DNA of 64,000 nucleotides, from contig JAUIDI010000001.1 of NCBI GenBank assembly GCA_030428705.1, forward strand, positions 868,001 through 932,000, in the 5' to 3' direction. This DNA is from Bacteroidia bacterium (GTDB lineage Bacteria; Bacteroidota; Bacteroidia; Flavobacteriales; Flavobacteriaceae). The position numbers and the translations under genes were made by a program. Below the pieces are notes generated by a model. It saw nothing but the letters and a program-made list of their open reading frames with translations, was not told the origin of the DNA and did no database searches. Below, in pieces: positions 43,052-52,027 of the stretch (its first letter is position 1; every line of letters begins with the position of its first letter).

Positions 43052-43189
43052 ATGAACACTAGAAAAATTTTATTCGCCTTGATGGCCAGTTTTGCATTAT
43101 TGGCCGCTTCATGTACGCCAAATACTGCTGAGGATGATTTATACGATAATGGCGTAGATAAAACCAAAATACCATCTCAAAAGGATTAA
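43052..43189 (+). CDS. 45-residue lipoprotein
   Basis: ATG 43052 to TAA 43187-43189. MNTRKILFALMASFALLAAS then C (lipobox AASC, Cys21), followed by an acidic tail with DDLYDNGVDKTKIPSQKD. Clear lipoprotein signal with only 24 residues after the Cys. Small lipoproteins with a VDKTKI motif are present in other Flavobacteriaceae, function unknown. A terminator lies 130 nt downstream, leaving room for a structured 3' leader or an sRNA. Confidence 0.7.
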   Translation: MNTRKILFALMASFALLAASCTPNTAEDDLYDNGVDKTKIPSQKD

Positions 43190-43317
43190 GTGTAGGAACT
43201 TAGGCATATCACCGTCAGTGCCAAATATTTATAGTTGGTGAAACCTTGACGATTTGTTTCAGTAGCAGATTGTGGGTTAAATACTGCACTTAATCGATTT
43301 TAACGTATTTAGTAAAT

Positions 43318-43345
43318 GGGGCAATCAATAAATTGCCCTTTTTTT
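43318..43345 (+). terminator. Rho-independent terminator
   Basis: GGGCAAT (43319-43325) and ATTGCCC (43332-43338) then a seven-T run. It ends the transcript of the small lipoprotein gene. Confidence 0.85.
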
Positions 43346-43385
43346 CGTTCCAAGAATTAATGCCAAAATGTAATTCTAAGGTACG

Positions 43386-44054
43386 ATGAAGAAGAGATTG
43401 TCAGAAAAAAGTGCTAAGGCTAAAAGAAGGCTCTTAATTGATTCTTTTGGTATATTCCTAATTATTATTTCTCCTTTCGTCTTTAAATTACATCAATATC
43501 TTCCTGGCGACCCAGATGCGACAATAGAATTTCTTGGCCTAACGTTCGATCGAAATGGTTTTGCCGACCTTAGCACTTATGGTTGGTTTCTTTTGAGCAA
43601 AATAGTTCCATTCTACCTATTGATAATGTGGTTTTTTACTTGTAAGCATTGGTGGTATCACATTATTTTGATTCCTATTTCGATGTATGCCTTCCAACTT
43701 TTCGAGGTAATCTACTCGGATGACAACATTGTTGACACGGACAACTTGCTTTGGCTCTTACCCGTTTGTATGGTAGTCATACCATTCGTTTATTTGATTC
43801 GGATTAGATTATATGATCGTCATGTACACGGCATCGATTTAGAGGCCATGGAAGCCGAATTGGAAATACTCAGGGAAAAACATAAAGATGACGACTCGTC
43901 CCCTACAAATGATGATATTGAGGAAGAACCCGTGGATCTTACCGAGCTATCATTTTCCGAACGCATCAATTATTTATTGTCAACAAAAAAATTGGAATCG
44001 TATTTCAAGCAATTTCAACACTATATACAAAATCATCTGCATTTAAAATTCTAA
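43386..44054 (+). CDS. Four-helix membrane protein of unknown function
   Basis: 222 residues. Hydrophobic segments near 18-33, 63-82, 87-107 and 123-142, then a cytoplasmic tail (about 150-222) that is strongly acidic (HKDDDSSPTNDDIEEEPVD) and ends in ERINYLLSTKKLESYFKQFQHY. No known signature. Single gene between the small lipoprotein and ald. Confidence 0.65.
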   Translation: MKKRLSEKSAKAKRRLLIDSFGIFLIIISPFVFKLHQYLPGDPDATIEFLGLTFDRNGFADLSTYGWFLLSKIVPFYLLIMWFFTCKHWWYHIILIPISMYAFQLFEVIYSDDNIVDTDNLLWLLPVCMVVIPFVYLIRIRLYDRHVHGIDLEAMEAELEILREKHKDDDSSPTNDDIEEEPVDLTELSFSERINYLLSTKKLESYFKQFQHYIQNHLHLKF

Positions 44055-44148
44055 CAGCCTATTGATCGTTTAGACTTTTCATTTCGTCAAAAAAGTGTAA
44101 TTTTAGTTTTATTGCTGCTATTGCAGTCCTTGACTATATTTTGATTAC

Positions 44149-45348
44149 ATGGATCGACCAACTTCGCCGTTCAGCAAGCAGCAATTGCTTCCACAAGAAG
44201 AAACCCTTGAAGTCTTAAAACAAAAAGGAGAACTTTTCATCGGCATTCCAAAGGAAAACCAATATCAGGAAAAACGTATTTGCCTTACCCCAGATGCAGT
44301 CAATGCAATAACCGCCCACGGGCACCGTGTACTTATAGAAGCCGGGGCCGGAGAAGGCGCCCATTATCCCGATCTCGAATACACCGATGCCGGAGCCGAA
44401 ATCACCAAGGATACCAAAAAAGTTTTTGGTTGCCCCCTACTCTTAAAAGTCGAGCCGCCGACCTTGGCCGAAATCGCACTCATGAATCCGCAAACGACTA
44501 TTATCTCAGCCTTACAAATCAAAACACAATCAAAGAACTATTTTGAGGCAATGGCAAAAAAAAGGATAACGGCCGTGGCGTTCGAATATATTCGTGATGA
44601 AGACGGTAAGTATCCAGCAGTCCGATCCTTAAGTGAAATTGCAGGAATATCCTCGGTGCTCATTGCTTCAGAAATCATGGCAAAGACCAATAAAGGCAAT
44701 GGGCTTATGTTCGGAAATATAAGTGGTGTGCCTCCCGTCGAAGTCGTAATCATCGGTGCCGGTACCGTTGGTGAATTTGCGGCAAGATCGGCCATTGGCC
44801 TTGGAGGAAATGTCAAGGTATTCGATAATTCCATTACCAAATTGCGCAATATACAGACCAACCTCAAACAGACGGTATATACCTCGACGATCCAGCCCAA
44901 AAATCTTCTGAAGGCCTTAAAACGTTGCGACGTCGCGATAGGTGCAACAAGGGGGAAAGACCGTGCCCCGGTGGTCGTTTCGACTGGCATGGTCGAGCAT
45001 ATGAAAAAAGGGGCTGTAATCATCGATGTCAGTATCGACATGGGGGGCTGTTTTGAAACGAGCGAGGTGACCACACACGATAATCCTACCCGAGAGAAAT
45101 TCGGGGTCATTCATTATGCCGTACCCAATATTCCATCAAGGTACCCGAAAACGGCGTCAATTTCCATCAGCAACATTTTTACACCCTACTTATTAAAGCT
45201 TGGTGAAGATGGTGGTCTGGAAAATTCGCTGCGATTCGACAAGGGTTTGCGAAATGGGCTGTATCTTTACCACGGAATTTTGACCAGCAAATCGGTCGGT
45301 GAATGGTTCGACCTACAATACAGCGATATTAATTTCCTTATATTTTAA
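44149..45348 (+). CDS. ald: Alanine dehydrogenase
   Basis: 399 residues. AlaDH/PNT N-terminal domain with the FIGIPKE(N)QYQEKRICLTPDAV opening and the catalytic Lys/His region, and Rossmann segment PPVEVVIIGAGTVGEFAARSA. Oxidises alanine to pyruvate and ammonia with NAD. It has an N-terminal extension of about 25 residues (FSKQQLLPQEE) that Bacteroidota enzymes commonly have. The gene for a DUF4258 protein follows by eight nt and is co-transcribed. Confidence 0.9.
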   Translation: MDRPTSPFSKQQLLPQEETLEVLKQKGELFIGIPKENQYQEKRICLTPDAVNAITAHGHRVLIEAGAGEGAHYPDLEYTDAGAEITKDTKKVFGCPLLLKVEPPTLAEIALMNPQTTIISALQIKTQSKNYFEAMAKKRITAVAFEYIRDEDGKYPAVRSLSEIAGISSVLIASEIMAKTNKGNGLMFGNISGVPPVEVVIIGAGTVGEFAARSAIGLGGNVKVFDNSITKLRNIQTNLKQTVYTSTIQPKNLLKALKRCDVAIGATRGKDRAPVVVSTGMVEHMKKGAVIIDVSIDMGGCFETSEVTTHDNPTREKFGVIHYAVPNIPSRYPKTASISISNIFTPYLLKLGEDGGLENSLRFDKGLRNGLYLYHGILTSKSVGEWFDLQYSDINFLIF

Positions 45349-45356
45349 CGCACAGA

Positions 45357-45737
45357 ATGGCTTTTTTAAAGCGTTTGGGATTCTACCTTCTCGGACTTTC
45401 CATTGGATTGGTTTTTTTAGCATTTTTCTTCAAGAAAAAATCGGAAGAAACCGGGGTTTCCTTCTGTTATTTGCCCAATTGCAGAACATTGAAGGATATC
45501 AGGTCCAAGCCTTTGGAATATTCCGATCGAATTACCGATATGATTGCCGGCAAAAAACTGGATTCTGTTGACATAGCACATTTTCTTCTTGAAGGGAATG
45601 TGAATTTTAGTGACAGCGATACAAAGTCAAAGCCCTGTAAATTCTACGTCATAGAAGGTGAATTCAATAACAAGCCTGCCATACTTGAAGTCAAAAATTG
45701 TGAAGACAAAGTCGTGGTGGCTGATCTGCATCAATGA
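45357..45737 (+). CDS. DUF4258-domain membrane protein
   Basis: 126 residues: one N-terminal transmembrane helix (about 7-25), then a DUF4258-like domain with CYLPNCRTLKDIRSKPL and DSVDIAHFLLEG, YVIEGEFNNKPAILEVKNCE. Role unknown. Co-transcribed with ald; convergent with the proline dehydrogenase gene. Confidence 0.75.
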   Translation: MAFLKRLGFYLLGLSIGLVFLAFFFKKKSEETGVSFCYLPNCRTLKDIRSKPLEYSDRITDMIAGKKLDSVDIAHFLLEGNVNFSDSDTKSKPCKFYVIEGEFNNKPAILEVKNCEDKVVVADLHQ

Positions 45738-45775
45738 ACTCAAAGCGAGTGGTTTTGGAATCTTTTATCAATCGA

Positions 45776-46942
45776 TTAGATTTTCCGTCGCTTGCGTTCT
45801 TTTTTAAGCAAAGAAAGCTCCCTTGTGGTCTGACCGGCCACCGAAGTATTTTCTTCGGCCCTTCGTATCAAATAAGGCATCACATCGCGAACTGGACCAA
45901 ACGGAAGGTATTTGGCAACATTATATTTTTTGGAGGCCAGGTTGAACGATATGTGATCGCTCATGCCATAGAGTTGTCCGAACCAGATTCTGGAATCCGA
46001 ATTTGCAATTCCGGCTTGTTCCATAAGCTCCATTAGTTTATAACAACTCTCTTCATTATGGGTTCCGGCAAAAAGTGATATATCGTCAAGATTATCTATC
46101 ATATAGCTGACGGCAGCATCAAAATTCTCATCCGTTTCCTTTTTCGATGCACAGATAGGAGAAGGATATCCCTTTTCTTCCGCCCTTTCGTTCTCTTTTT
46201 CCATATAGGCCCCACGAACCGCTTTGATTCCGATTTTAAAGTCCCCTTCCTTAGCTCTTTGATGCAGATCTTTAAGATACTCCAAACGATCCCATCGGTA
46301 CATTTGCAAGGTGTTGAAAACAATGGTTTTTTTCTTGTTGTACTTTTGCATCATCGCTTCGGTCAAAACATCGGCGGCATCCTGCATCCAGCTTTCTTCC
46401 GCGTCTATTAGCAACGATACGTCCAAATCATAAGCCTTTTTACATGTCTTATCGAAACGCGCGACTACGCGGTCCCATTCCGCCTGTTCAGAGGTACTAA
46501 GTTTTTTTCCTTCTCCGATTTTTTTAAAAAGGGCTAAACGGCCATATCCCGTTGGTTTGAAAACGGCGAAGGGAATGGCTTCCTTTTCCTTTACGAAGTT
46601 CAGTACTTTGAGAATCATTTGAAGTGCGTCGTCCAAAGGGTCTTCGCTATCCTTTCCTTCCACTGAATAATCCAATACCGAACAGACTCCTTTTCCCCAC
46701 ATCCTATCAACTACCGGAAGGCAATCAATTTCGTTTACTCCTCCGCAAAAATGGTCAAAAACCGTGGCGCGAATCAAGCCTTCGACAGGTAGATGGGCCT
46801 TAATGGCGAAATTCGTGACTGCGGTTCCCATACGCACCAAGGGCTCGTTCGCGATCATTTTGAACAAAAAATAGGCACGCTCCAACTCTGAATCGGTTTT
46901 CAAAGCGAACGCTGTTGCAGTATCCTCAAAAATCCTGTCCAT
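45776..46942 (-). CDS. Proline dehydrogenase
   Basis: 388 residues. FAD-dependent (beta/alpha)8 barrel of the PutA PRODH type: ILKVLNFVKEKEAIPFAVFKPTGYGR, LLIDAEESWMQDAAD, QMYRWDRLEYLKDLHQRAKEGDFKIGIKAVRGAYMEKEN, TTHNE-like AGTHNEESCY and QLYGMSDHIS. Proline to pyrroline-5-carboxylate. Monofunctional, so the P5C dehydrogenase must be elsewhere. A TAnnTTTG box lies 23 nt upstream. Confidence 0.93.
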   Translation of the reverse strand: MDRIFEDTATAFALKTDSELERAYFLFKMIANEPLVRMGTAVTNFAIKAHLPVEGLIRATVFDHFCGGVNEIDCLPVVDRMWGKGVCSVLDYSVEGKDSEDPLDDALQMILKVLNFVKEKEAIPFAVFKPTGYGRLALFKKIGEGKKLSTSEQAEWDRVVARFDKTCKKAYDLDVSLLIDAEESWMQDAADVLTEAMMQKYNKKKTIVFNTLQMYRWDRLEYLKDLHQRAKEGDFKIGIKAVRGAYMEKENERAEEKGYPSPICASKKETDENFDAAVSYMIDNLDDISLFAGTHNEESCYKLMELMEQAGIANSDSRIWFGQLYGMSDHISFNLASKKYNVAKYLPFGPVRDVMPYLIRRAEENTSVAGQTTRELSLLKKERKRRKI

Positions 46943-46964
46943 TCTTGTCGATTTTTTAGCGATT

Positions 46965-46972
46965 CAAATATA
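46965..46972 (-). promoter_or_regulatory. -7 box TATATTTG of the proline dehydrogenase gene
   Basis: Exact consensus on the minus strand, 23 nt from the ATG. A -33 TTTG was not found. Confidence 0.5.
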
Positions 46973-47070
46973 AAGCCGTTAATTGTATTCTTTTGATAAA
47001 AATTAACCTTTATTTTGCGTCACGTTTAGGGCGGGCAAACCGTTTTTCGAAAGCTATGCAAAGAACCGAT

Positions 47071-48135
47071 ATGCATTCTATTATCACATCAGAATACGCC
47101 GTATATTTCGATATGGACGCTTATCAAGCGCTCAACGACCACTTGGACAAAATCACGTATTCGAAAATCTTTGTACTGGTGGACGAGAATACAAGAAAAA
47201 ATTGCCTTCCGCTTTTCTGGCAATCTGTCAATGGGTCAAAATCAATGCAAATCGTGGAAATCGTTTCGGGCGAAATTCACAAGAACATTGAAACTTGTCT
47301 TCAAGTTTGGAATACCCTTTCGGATTTTGATGCCGATCGCAAAAGTCTTTTGATAAACCTCGGAGGGGGCGTGATCACCGATTTGGGCGGCTTTGTGGCT
47401 TCCACTTTCAAAAGGGGGATTGATTTCATCAACATACCCACTACCCTCTTGGCCATGGTCGATGCATCGGTCGGAGGAAAAACCGGGGTAGATCTGGGGC
47501 CTTTAAAAAACCAGATCGGGGTTATCAACCAACCTGAGATGGTTCTTGTTATTACCGATTTTCTTTCGACCGTTGAACCAAGACAACTGCAGAGTGGCTT
47601 CGCCGAAATGTTGAAGCATGGATTAATACAGGATGCACCGTATTGGGAAGTACTTAAAAAAGTTTCCGATTTTAATGGATTGGACGAGTTGATCCACAGG
47701 TCGGTACAGATCAAAAACCAAGTGGTCATACAAGACCCGACCGAACAACATCTTAGAAAGATATTGAACTTCGGCCATACCTTGGGCCATGCCATCGAGT
47801 CTTATTTTTTGGAAAGCGGATCGCACGAACTCTTGTTGCATGGTGAAGCCATTGCAATCGGTATGGTAATGGAAGCCTATCTTTCTTTTAGGCTCACCGA
47901 ACTTCCCGAAGACCAACTCACCGACATCACTGATTCGTTTGTCAATCGCTATGGAAAAGTTGAATTTTCAAAGGAGGATATTCCGCAAATCCTATCCCTT
48001 TTAAAATTTGACAAGAAAAACAGCCATGGTAATATCAACTTTGTACTTCTGGATGCCATCGGCTCTCCTAGAATCGATGTCCAGATTCCAGAGAATTTAT
48101 TAATGGAGGCTTTCACTTACTACACAGAACAATAA
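47071..48135 (+). CDS. aroB: 3-dehydroquinate synthase
   Basis: 354 residues from ATG 47071 (MHSIITSEYAVYF); ATG 47056 (MQRTD) is an alternative and the frame is open further. NAD loop LLINLGGGVITDLGGFVAS, GIDFINIPTTLLAMVDASVGGKTGVD, zinc ligands in GFAEMLKHGLI (Glu/Lys region) and NFGHTLGHAIE. Second step of the shikimate pathway. Divergent from proline dehydrogenase. Confidence 0.95.
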   Translation: MHSIITSEYAVYFDMDAYQALNDHLDKITYSKIFVLVDENTRKNCLPLFWQSVNGSKSMQIVEIVSGEIHKNIETCLQVWNTLSDFDADRKSLLINLGGGVITDLGGFVASTFKRGIDFINIPTTLLAMVDASVGGKTGVDLGPLKNQIGVINQPEMVLVITDFLSTVEPRQLQSGFAEMLKHGLIQDAPYWEVLKKVSDFNGLDELIHRSVQIKNQVVIQDPTEQHLRKILNFGHTLGHAIESYFLESGSHELLLHGEAIAIGMVMEAYLSFRLTELPEDQLTDITDSFVNRYGKVEFSKEDIPQILSLLKFDKKNSHGNINFVLLDAIGSPRIDVQIPENLLMEAFTYYTEQ

Positions 48136-48297
48136 CTTCATATACTAAAATGCACGTTTGACAACTCTTTACGTGAACCGATCTGAAAAATATATAGATT
48201 GGGTAAAAGTTTTCGTTATCGGTATAACGTTTTAGAGGTATTTATCCCAAATGTATATTAACAGTCTTGTCTAACCAACAAGCTAAACAACCTACTT

Positions 48298-48645
48298 ATG
48301 TTACGTAAAATTGTGGATTACAAAAAGCTGGACCATCAATTGGCCGCTTTATTGATCGAGACCTATCCTGATGGGTATGGAGACGACGATATCATTTCGT
48401 TCAAGAACCTTAGTGGTGAAATCGTAGAGGCCGTCGAGCTAAGAACCGACGATGTCTTGTATCTTGTCAAGATCAGCAAAAGTTTGGCGAACTTTATTTC
48501 AAACTTCGAAGACAACATCGAAAAGGAACTAGAAATCGAAGAAGAATCAGAAAACGACCCTGTTCTGGAAGAAGTCGATTCCAATGGGATGGGTCTGGAA
48601 ATGGGTATGGATTCAGAAACCGAAGACGAGTTCGATCTGGACTAA
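48298..48645 (+). CDS. Conserved acidic hypothetical protein
   Basis: 115 residues, soluble, N-terminal mixed part (MLRKIVDYKKLDHQLAALLIETYPDGYG, FKNLSGEIVEAVELRTDDVLYLVKISKSL) and a very acidic tail (EKELEIEEESENDP, TEDEFDLD). I do not recognise a family. Overlaps the stop of the DinB gene by four nt in convergent orientation. Confidence 0.6.
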   Translation: MLRKIVDYKKLDHQLAALLIETYPDGYGDDDIISFKNLSGEIVEAVELRTDDVLYLVKISKSLANFISNFEDNIEKELEIEEESENDPVLEEVDSNGMGLEMGMDSETEDEFDLD

Positions 48646-49163
48646 ACCTTCAGGTATCTTTCTCGAATAATGTTTCTGTGGTAACGTTGGTGGCCGCAGA
48701 TTACAAAACCCAATGCGGCAACGCTCCACTCCAAATCGCTGGCCGACCCCGTTCGCTCAAGACTACTCCTATCGAGATTCGCAAAAAGGGCGATCGTAGA
48801 TCTGCGTACGATTTTATATTCCTCGATAATACTTTCCTTGGTATATCTTTTTATATTGAGACCTGCAACGTAAATATCTTGTTCAAAACCTGGCAACGGT
48901 GTTTTATCTCCACGACAAAAACGCAAGGCCCGATATTGAAAAACGCGTTCGGCATCGATAATATGCAATAGCACTTCGGCAATTGTCCATTTGTCTTTAC
49001 CATAGGAATAATCCATTTTAGCGTCAGGAATACTTTCGATGAATTTGGGAAAATTGTTCACCTGCCTCCGTAACATATCCATCAATTCGACGTCGCCTAA
49101 AGTGTCGATGTACCTTTTATAGAATGGTTCGGGTTTAGGAAGCCATATTTCGGTCGTTCTCAT
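48642..49163 (-). CDS. DinB family protein
   Basis: 173 residues. DinB pattern: FPKFIESIPDAKMDYSYGKDKWTIAEVLLHIIDAERVFQYRALRF with the first His of the metal site, and FVICGHQRYHRNIIRERY with the other two. YfiT/DinB-type putative metal-dependent hydrolase or transferase. A paralogue of different subtype from the DinB gene in the his operon. Confidence 0.85.
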   Translation of the reverse strand: MRTTEIWLPKPEPFYKRYIDTLGDVELMDMLRRQVNNFPKFIESIPDAKMDYSYGKDKWTIAEVLLHIIDAERVFQYRALRFCRGDKTPLPGFEQDIYVAGLNIKRYTKESIIEEYKIVRRSTIALFANLDRSSLERTGSASDLEWSVAALGFVICGHQRYHRNIIRERYLKV

Positions 49164-49182
49164 AGCCTAATGCAACAAAAAT

Positions 49183-49205
49183 CCCGGCCACATTGCATGA
49201 CCGGG
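49183..49205 (-). terminator. Terminator of the Lrp-type gene
   Basis: CCCGGTCA...TGGCCGGG with a TTTTTG run on the minus strand, 22 nt past the Lrp stop. Confidence 0.75.
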
Positions 49206-49226
49206 GTCGATTATGTTTATTCAACG

Positions 49227-49706
49227 CTATATCTCATTAAAAATCGTGTGCATCAACCTTTTTTTATCATTGATGCTTTCTTCCAATGAAATCATGGTCT
49301 CTGTACGACTGATTCCGTCGATATCGTCGATTTTAAAAATGATGTTCTTCGCATGGTTGGTATCCCTAGCGCGTATTTTGCAGAAGATATTGAATTTACC
49401 GGTTGTTATGTGCGCCACCGTAACATTGGGTATTTGATCCAAACGCTCCAATACAAACTTTGTCTGGTGGGTTTTTTCCAGAAAAATACCGACATAGGCG
49501 ATAAAGGCATAACCCAATTTTACGTAATCCAGTGTCAGGGAAGACCCTTTGATAATTCCGGCATCTTCCATCTTTTTGACACGAACATGCACTGTTCCTG
49601 CCGAAATGAGCAATTTTTTGGCGATATCGGTAAATGGAGTCCGCGTATTATCGATCAGCAAATCCAAAATCTGGTGATCTATTTCATCTAACTTAACTTT
49701 GGCCAT
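49227..49706 (-). CDS. Lrp/AsnC family transcriptional regulator
   Basis: 159 residues from ATG 49706 (MAKVKLDEID). N-terminal helix-turn-helix (about 4-55; IDNTRTPFTDIAKKLLISAGTVHVRVKKMEDAGII) and C-terminal RAM ligand-binding domain (about 65-150; FIAYVGIFLEK, HITTGKFNIFCKI). Senses an amino acid or similar metabolite. A GTG two codons earlier is less likely. -7 box TACTTTTG 17 nt upstream. Confidence 0.92.
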   Translation of the reverse strand: MAKVKLDEIDHQILDLLIDNTRTPFTDIAKKLLISAGTVHVRVKKMEDAGIIKGSSLTLDYVKLGYAFIAYVGIFLEKTHQTKFVLERLDQIPNVTVAHITTGKFNIFCKIRARDTNHAKNIIFKIDDIDGISRTETMISLEESINDKKRLMHTIFNEI

Positions 49707-49722
49707 ATTCACAAAATTTTAG

Positions 49723-49730
49723 CAAAAGTA
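49723..49730 (-). promoter_or_regulatory. -7 box TACTTTTG of the Lrp-type gene
   Basis: Exact consensus on the minus strand, 17 nt before the chosen start. No clear -33 box. Confidence 0.5.
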
Positions 49731-49817
49731 AAAAATTAGGGAATTAAATGCATTTAAACTTCACTTTTTTTAACGAAAACGTAATATTTCGTTCCAATAC
49801 ACCATAAAAGCGCATTG

Positions 49818-50924
49818 TCAGGCAAAAATTAGTTTTCTCAATCGGGAGTTTTTTTTCAGCTCGGTCAAACTTTGCGGGTCTGCACAGTCATATTCTTGAT
49901 GCCCGAAAAAGTGCTTCAAGTTTCCCCGAAAATCGATTTTAGGATTAAGTTGGATTACCCCATCCATTAGCTCCTCATTGTAAAGTATGCCCAATGTTTC
50001 GTCTTTTTGAAACTTCGAATCGACAACATAGGCATTACGGATCAGTATATCATAGAACAGTTTACCATTTTCAGGGATTTGAAAGTACAGGTCTTCATCA
50101 AAACTTTCTGGCAGACCATAAGCTATGGCGGACAATGCCCCGAGCATAGCGATAAAGATAAATTTTCGTGTTTCCTCGCGTTCATAATCACCTGGGTAAT
50201 GGCCAGCCTCAAAAAGAACCGTCGGGGTCTTGAGCATCTGGAAGGTGTCTCCAACACAGTTGGCATTAAAGGCATCATCGTACCGTCCCACTTGATCTGG
50301 AATCAACTTTTGAAGCTCCTCGTTCATGACATAGATGAGCGCCATACTCTTCAATCTGGCCGATGACAAATCACGATTTTCATTAAAGGCAGGCGATAGA
50401 AACGAAACGGTTGCGGGTTTATCGGTATTGCCCACATTGTATATGGTGCGCTGATCATGTAGATTGAAACAGAAGTCGGGTTCAAAATCATTATAGACCT
50501 TTCGAAGCACCTGACTTTCCGGTTGCGTTCTCTTTTGTGCATCACGGTTGAGATCTATTCCGTTGGCATTGACACGAGTGTACGCCTCGGCCCCATCCGG
50601 ATTCAACATGGGTATAATTTTGATCGTACAACGATCGAGTATATCTTGGCCGTCTTTTGTGCAATCGGCAAAATAGTTTATAAGATCGACAACCGCTTTC
50701 GTGGTAGTCGATTCATTGCCATGCATTTGCGACCACATTAAAATTTTCTGCGACCCTGACCCCAATGTTATCGCTTGGATAGTTCTTTGTTCAACGGATC
50801 GACCTATCACTTCAAAATCAAAAGCGACGTTCCGCAAATATTCCGAAATCTGTCCATGGGTAACGTAACGTCCGGTTATCGAACCCTCCTTAATTTTGTT
50901 ATAGGATGCATTTGATATGATCAT
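49818..50924 (-). CDS. M14 family zinc carboxypeptidase
   Basis: 368 residues, no signal peptide. Zinc ligands in WSQMHGNESTTT (HxxE, near 70) and the His of NLHDQRTIYN, with NGIDLNRDAQ (the Asn-Arg substrate pair) and the catalytic Glu in TVLFEAGHYPGD near 240. An aspartoacylase or M14 peptidase; cytosolic. Divergent from the XRE gene over a 276-nt region. Confidence 0.88.
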   Translation of the reverse strand: MIISNASYNKIKEGSITGRYVTHGQISEYLRNVAFDFEVIGRSVEQRTIQAITLGSGSQKILMWSQMHGNESTTTKAVVDLINYFADCTKDGQDILDRCTIKIIPMLNPDGAEAYTRVNANGIDLNRDAQKRTQPESQVLRKVYNDFEPDFCFNLHDQRTIYNVGNTDKPATVSFLSPAFNENRDLSSARLKSMALIYVMNEELQKLIPDQVGRYDDAFNANCVGDTFQMLKTPTVLFEAGHYPGDYEREETRKFIFIAMLGALSAIAYGLPESFDEDLYFQIPENGKLFYDILIRNAYVVDSKFQKDETLGILYNEELMDGVIQLNPKIDFRGNLKHFFGHQEYDCADPQSLTELKKNSRLRKLIFA

Positions 50925-50944
50925 AGGCTTTTAGTACTAGAGCG

Positions 50945-50952
50945 CAAAAGTA
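50945..50952 (-). promoter_or_regulatory. -7 box TACTTTTG of the M14 gene
   Basis: Exact consensus on the minus strand, 21 nt before the ATG; identical to the box before the Lrp-type gene. Confidence 0.5.
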
Positions 50953-50965
50953 CATGCATTATAAA

Positions 50966-51039
50966 TTACATTTGTAAATAAAAAATCACAAATTTGACTT
51001 TTTGGAGATCTTAAATCTTTATGCAATGTACATTTGTAA
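50966..51039. promoter_or_regulatory. Two copies of TACATTTGTAA in the M14-XRE gap
   Basis: TTACATTTGTAA (50966-50977, perfect palindrome) and TACATTTGTAA (51029-51039) begin 62 nt apart, close to six helical turns. Each also contains TACATTTG, a -7 match on the plus strand. Candidate operator of the XRE protein or paired promoters. Confidence 0.4.
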
Positions 51040-51176
51040 TCAAAATTTTATAGAATATTCAAAATAAAATTTATATAATTTAAAATCAGGTTTTTATGTT
51101 ACTCTACCGTTAGTAAAAATTTATATATGATGTTACTAAATTTGTGCTCTGAAGACTAAATTATCGTTCTTATTAT

Positions 51177-51184
51177 TATTTTTG
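51177..51184 (+). promoter_or_regulatory. -7 box TATTTTTG of the XRE gene
   Basis: Exact consensus, 17 nt before the ATG at 51201. TAAATTTG at 51137-51144 is a second candidate. Confidence 0.4.
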
Positions 51185-51200
51185 ACACGTATATTTTACA

Positions 51201-51569
51201 ATGATAAACTCGGAAAACTTCATAAAACGTTTGGAGGAGATATTTCGTTATTATGGAATATCAGCTTCCGTATTTGCCGATAAGATCAACGTACAACGTT
51301 CGAGTATTTCCCATTTGCTTTCCGGAAGGAACAAACCCAGTTTGGAGTTTGTACTTAAATTGACAAAAACGTTTCCCGAAGTAGATTTATATTGGTTACT
51401 GGATGGCAAGGGCACTTTCCCTTCGGATACTTCGAAAGCGGAGCACCCTACCCCAAGCGAGCCTACCGCCCAAAATGAAAGCCAACGGAAATCTTTAAAG
51501 TCCGACAAACAAATAGACCGGATAGTCATTTTTTATACAAATGGAAGTTTTGAATCTTTCAATCCATGA
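51201..51569 (+). CDS. XRE-family helix-turn-helix regulator
   Basis: 122 residues. HTH_3 domain (about 5-65): RLEEIFRYYGISASVFADKINVQRSSISHLLSGRNKPSLEFVLKLTKTFPEVDLYWLLDG, the usual pattern of Bacteroidota XRE proteins. The rest (about 72-122) is polar with a C-terminal hydrophobic strand (IDRIVIFYTNGSFESF). Likely binds near its own promoter. Divergent from M14. Confidence 0.92.
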   Translation: MINSENFIKRLEEIFRYYGISASVFADKINVQRSSISHLLSGRNKPSLEFVLKLTKTFPEVDLYWLLDGKGTFPSDTSKAEHPTPSEPTAQNESQRKSLKSDKQIDRIVIFYTNGSFESFNP

Positions 51570-51638
51570 TTCTTTGGCCATGACCAGTTGTTCATGGTAA
51601 AGTTATCGATCAAGAAATAAAATCCGTTATTTTGCAAC

Positions 51639-52016
51639 ATGACAAAACAAATGTTGCTTTTGGTTCTTTTAGGAGTTACCCTGACATCGTGCCACCAGCC
51701 TGAAAGAAACTGTAAGGCCTATAGAAATGGGGAGTTTTCTTTTGACTATGTGGTCGATGGTGTCAACAAAACGGGCAAATTCACGAGACAGGGGGATTTA
51801 AGTATCGAATATTACGACGGAAAAATCGACAGCTCTTCGGTACGATGGATCAACGATTGCGAATATGTGGTCAAGAAGATAAATCCGAAAAACAAATCGG
51901 AAGAGCAGTCCATACACATGAAAATATTGTTCACAACGGATAATTCTTATACATTTGAGTATAACGTTGTTGGCGACAACAATAAATCCAGAGGAACCGC
52001 CATCAAAACCAACTAA
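51639..52016 (+). CDS. Lipoprotein of unknown function
   Basis: 125 residues. Lipobox LTSC (Cys18), then a beta-rich domain (YRNGEFSFDYVVDGVNKTGKFTRQGDLSIEYYDGKIDSSSVRWINDCEYVVKKI) with two further Cys (24 and 70) that may pair. No family recognised. TerC follows by 11 nt, so the two are one operon. Confidence 0.65.
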   Translation: MTKQMLLLVLLGVTLTSCHQPERNCKAYRNGEFSFDYVVDGVNKTGKFTRQGDLSIEYYDGKIDSSSVRWINDCEYVVKKINPKNKSEEQSIHMKILFTTDNSYTFEYNVVGDNNKSRGTAIKTN

Positions 52017-52027
52017 ACACTAAAACC

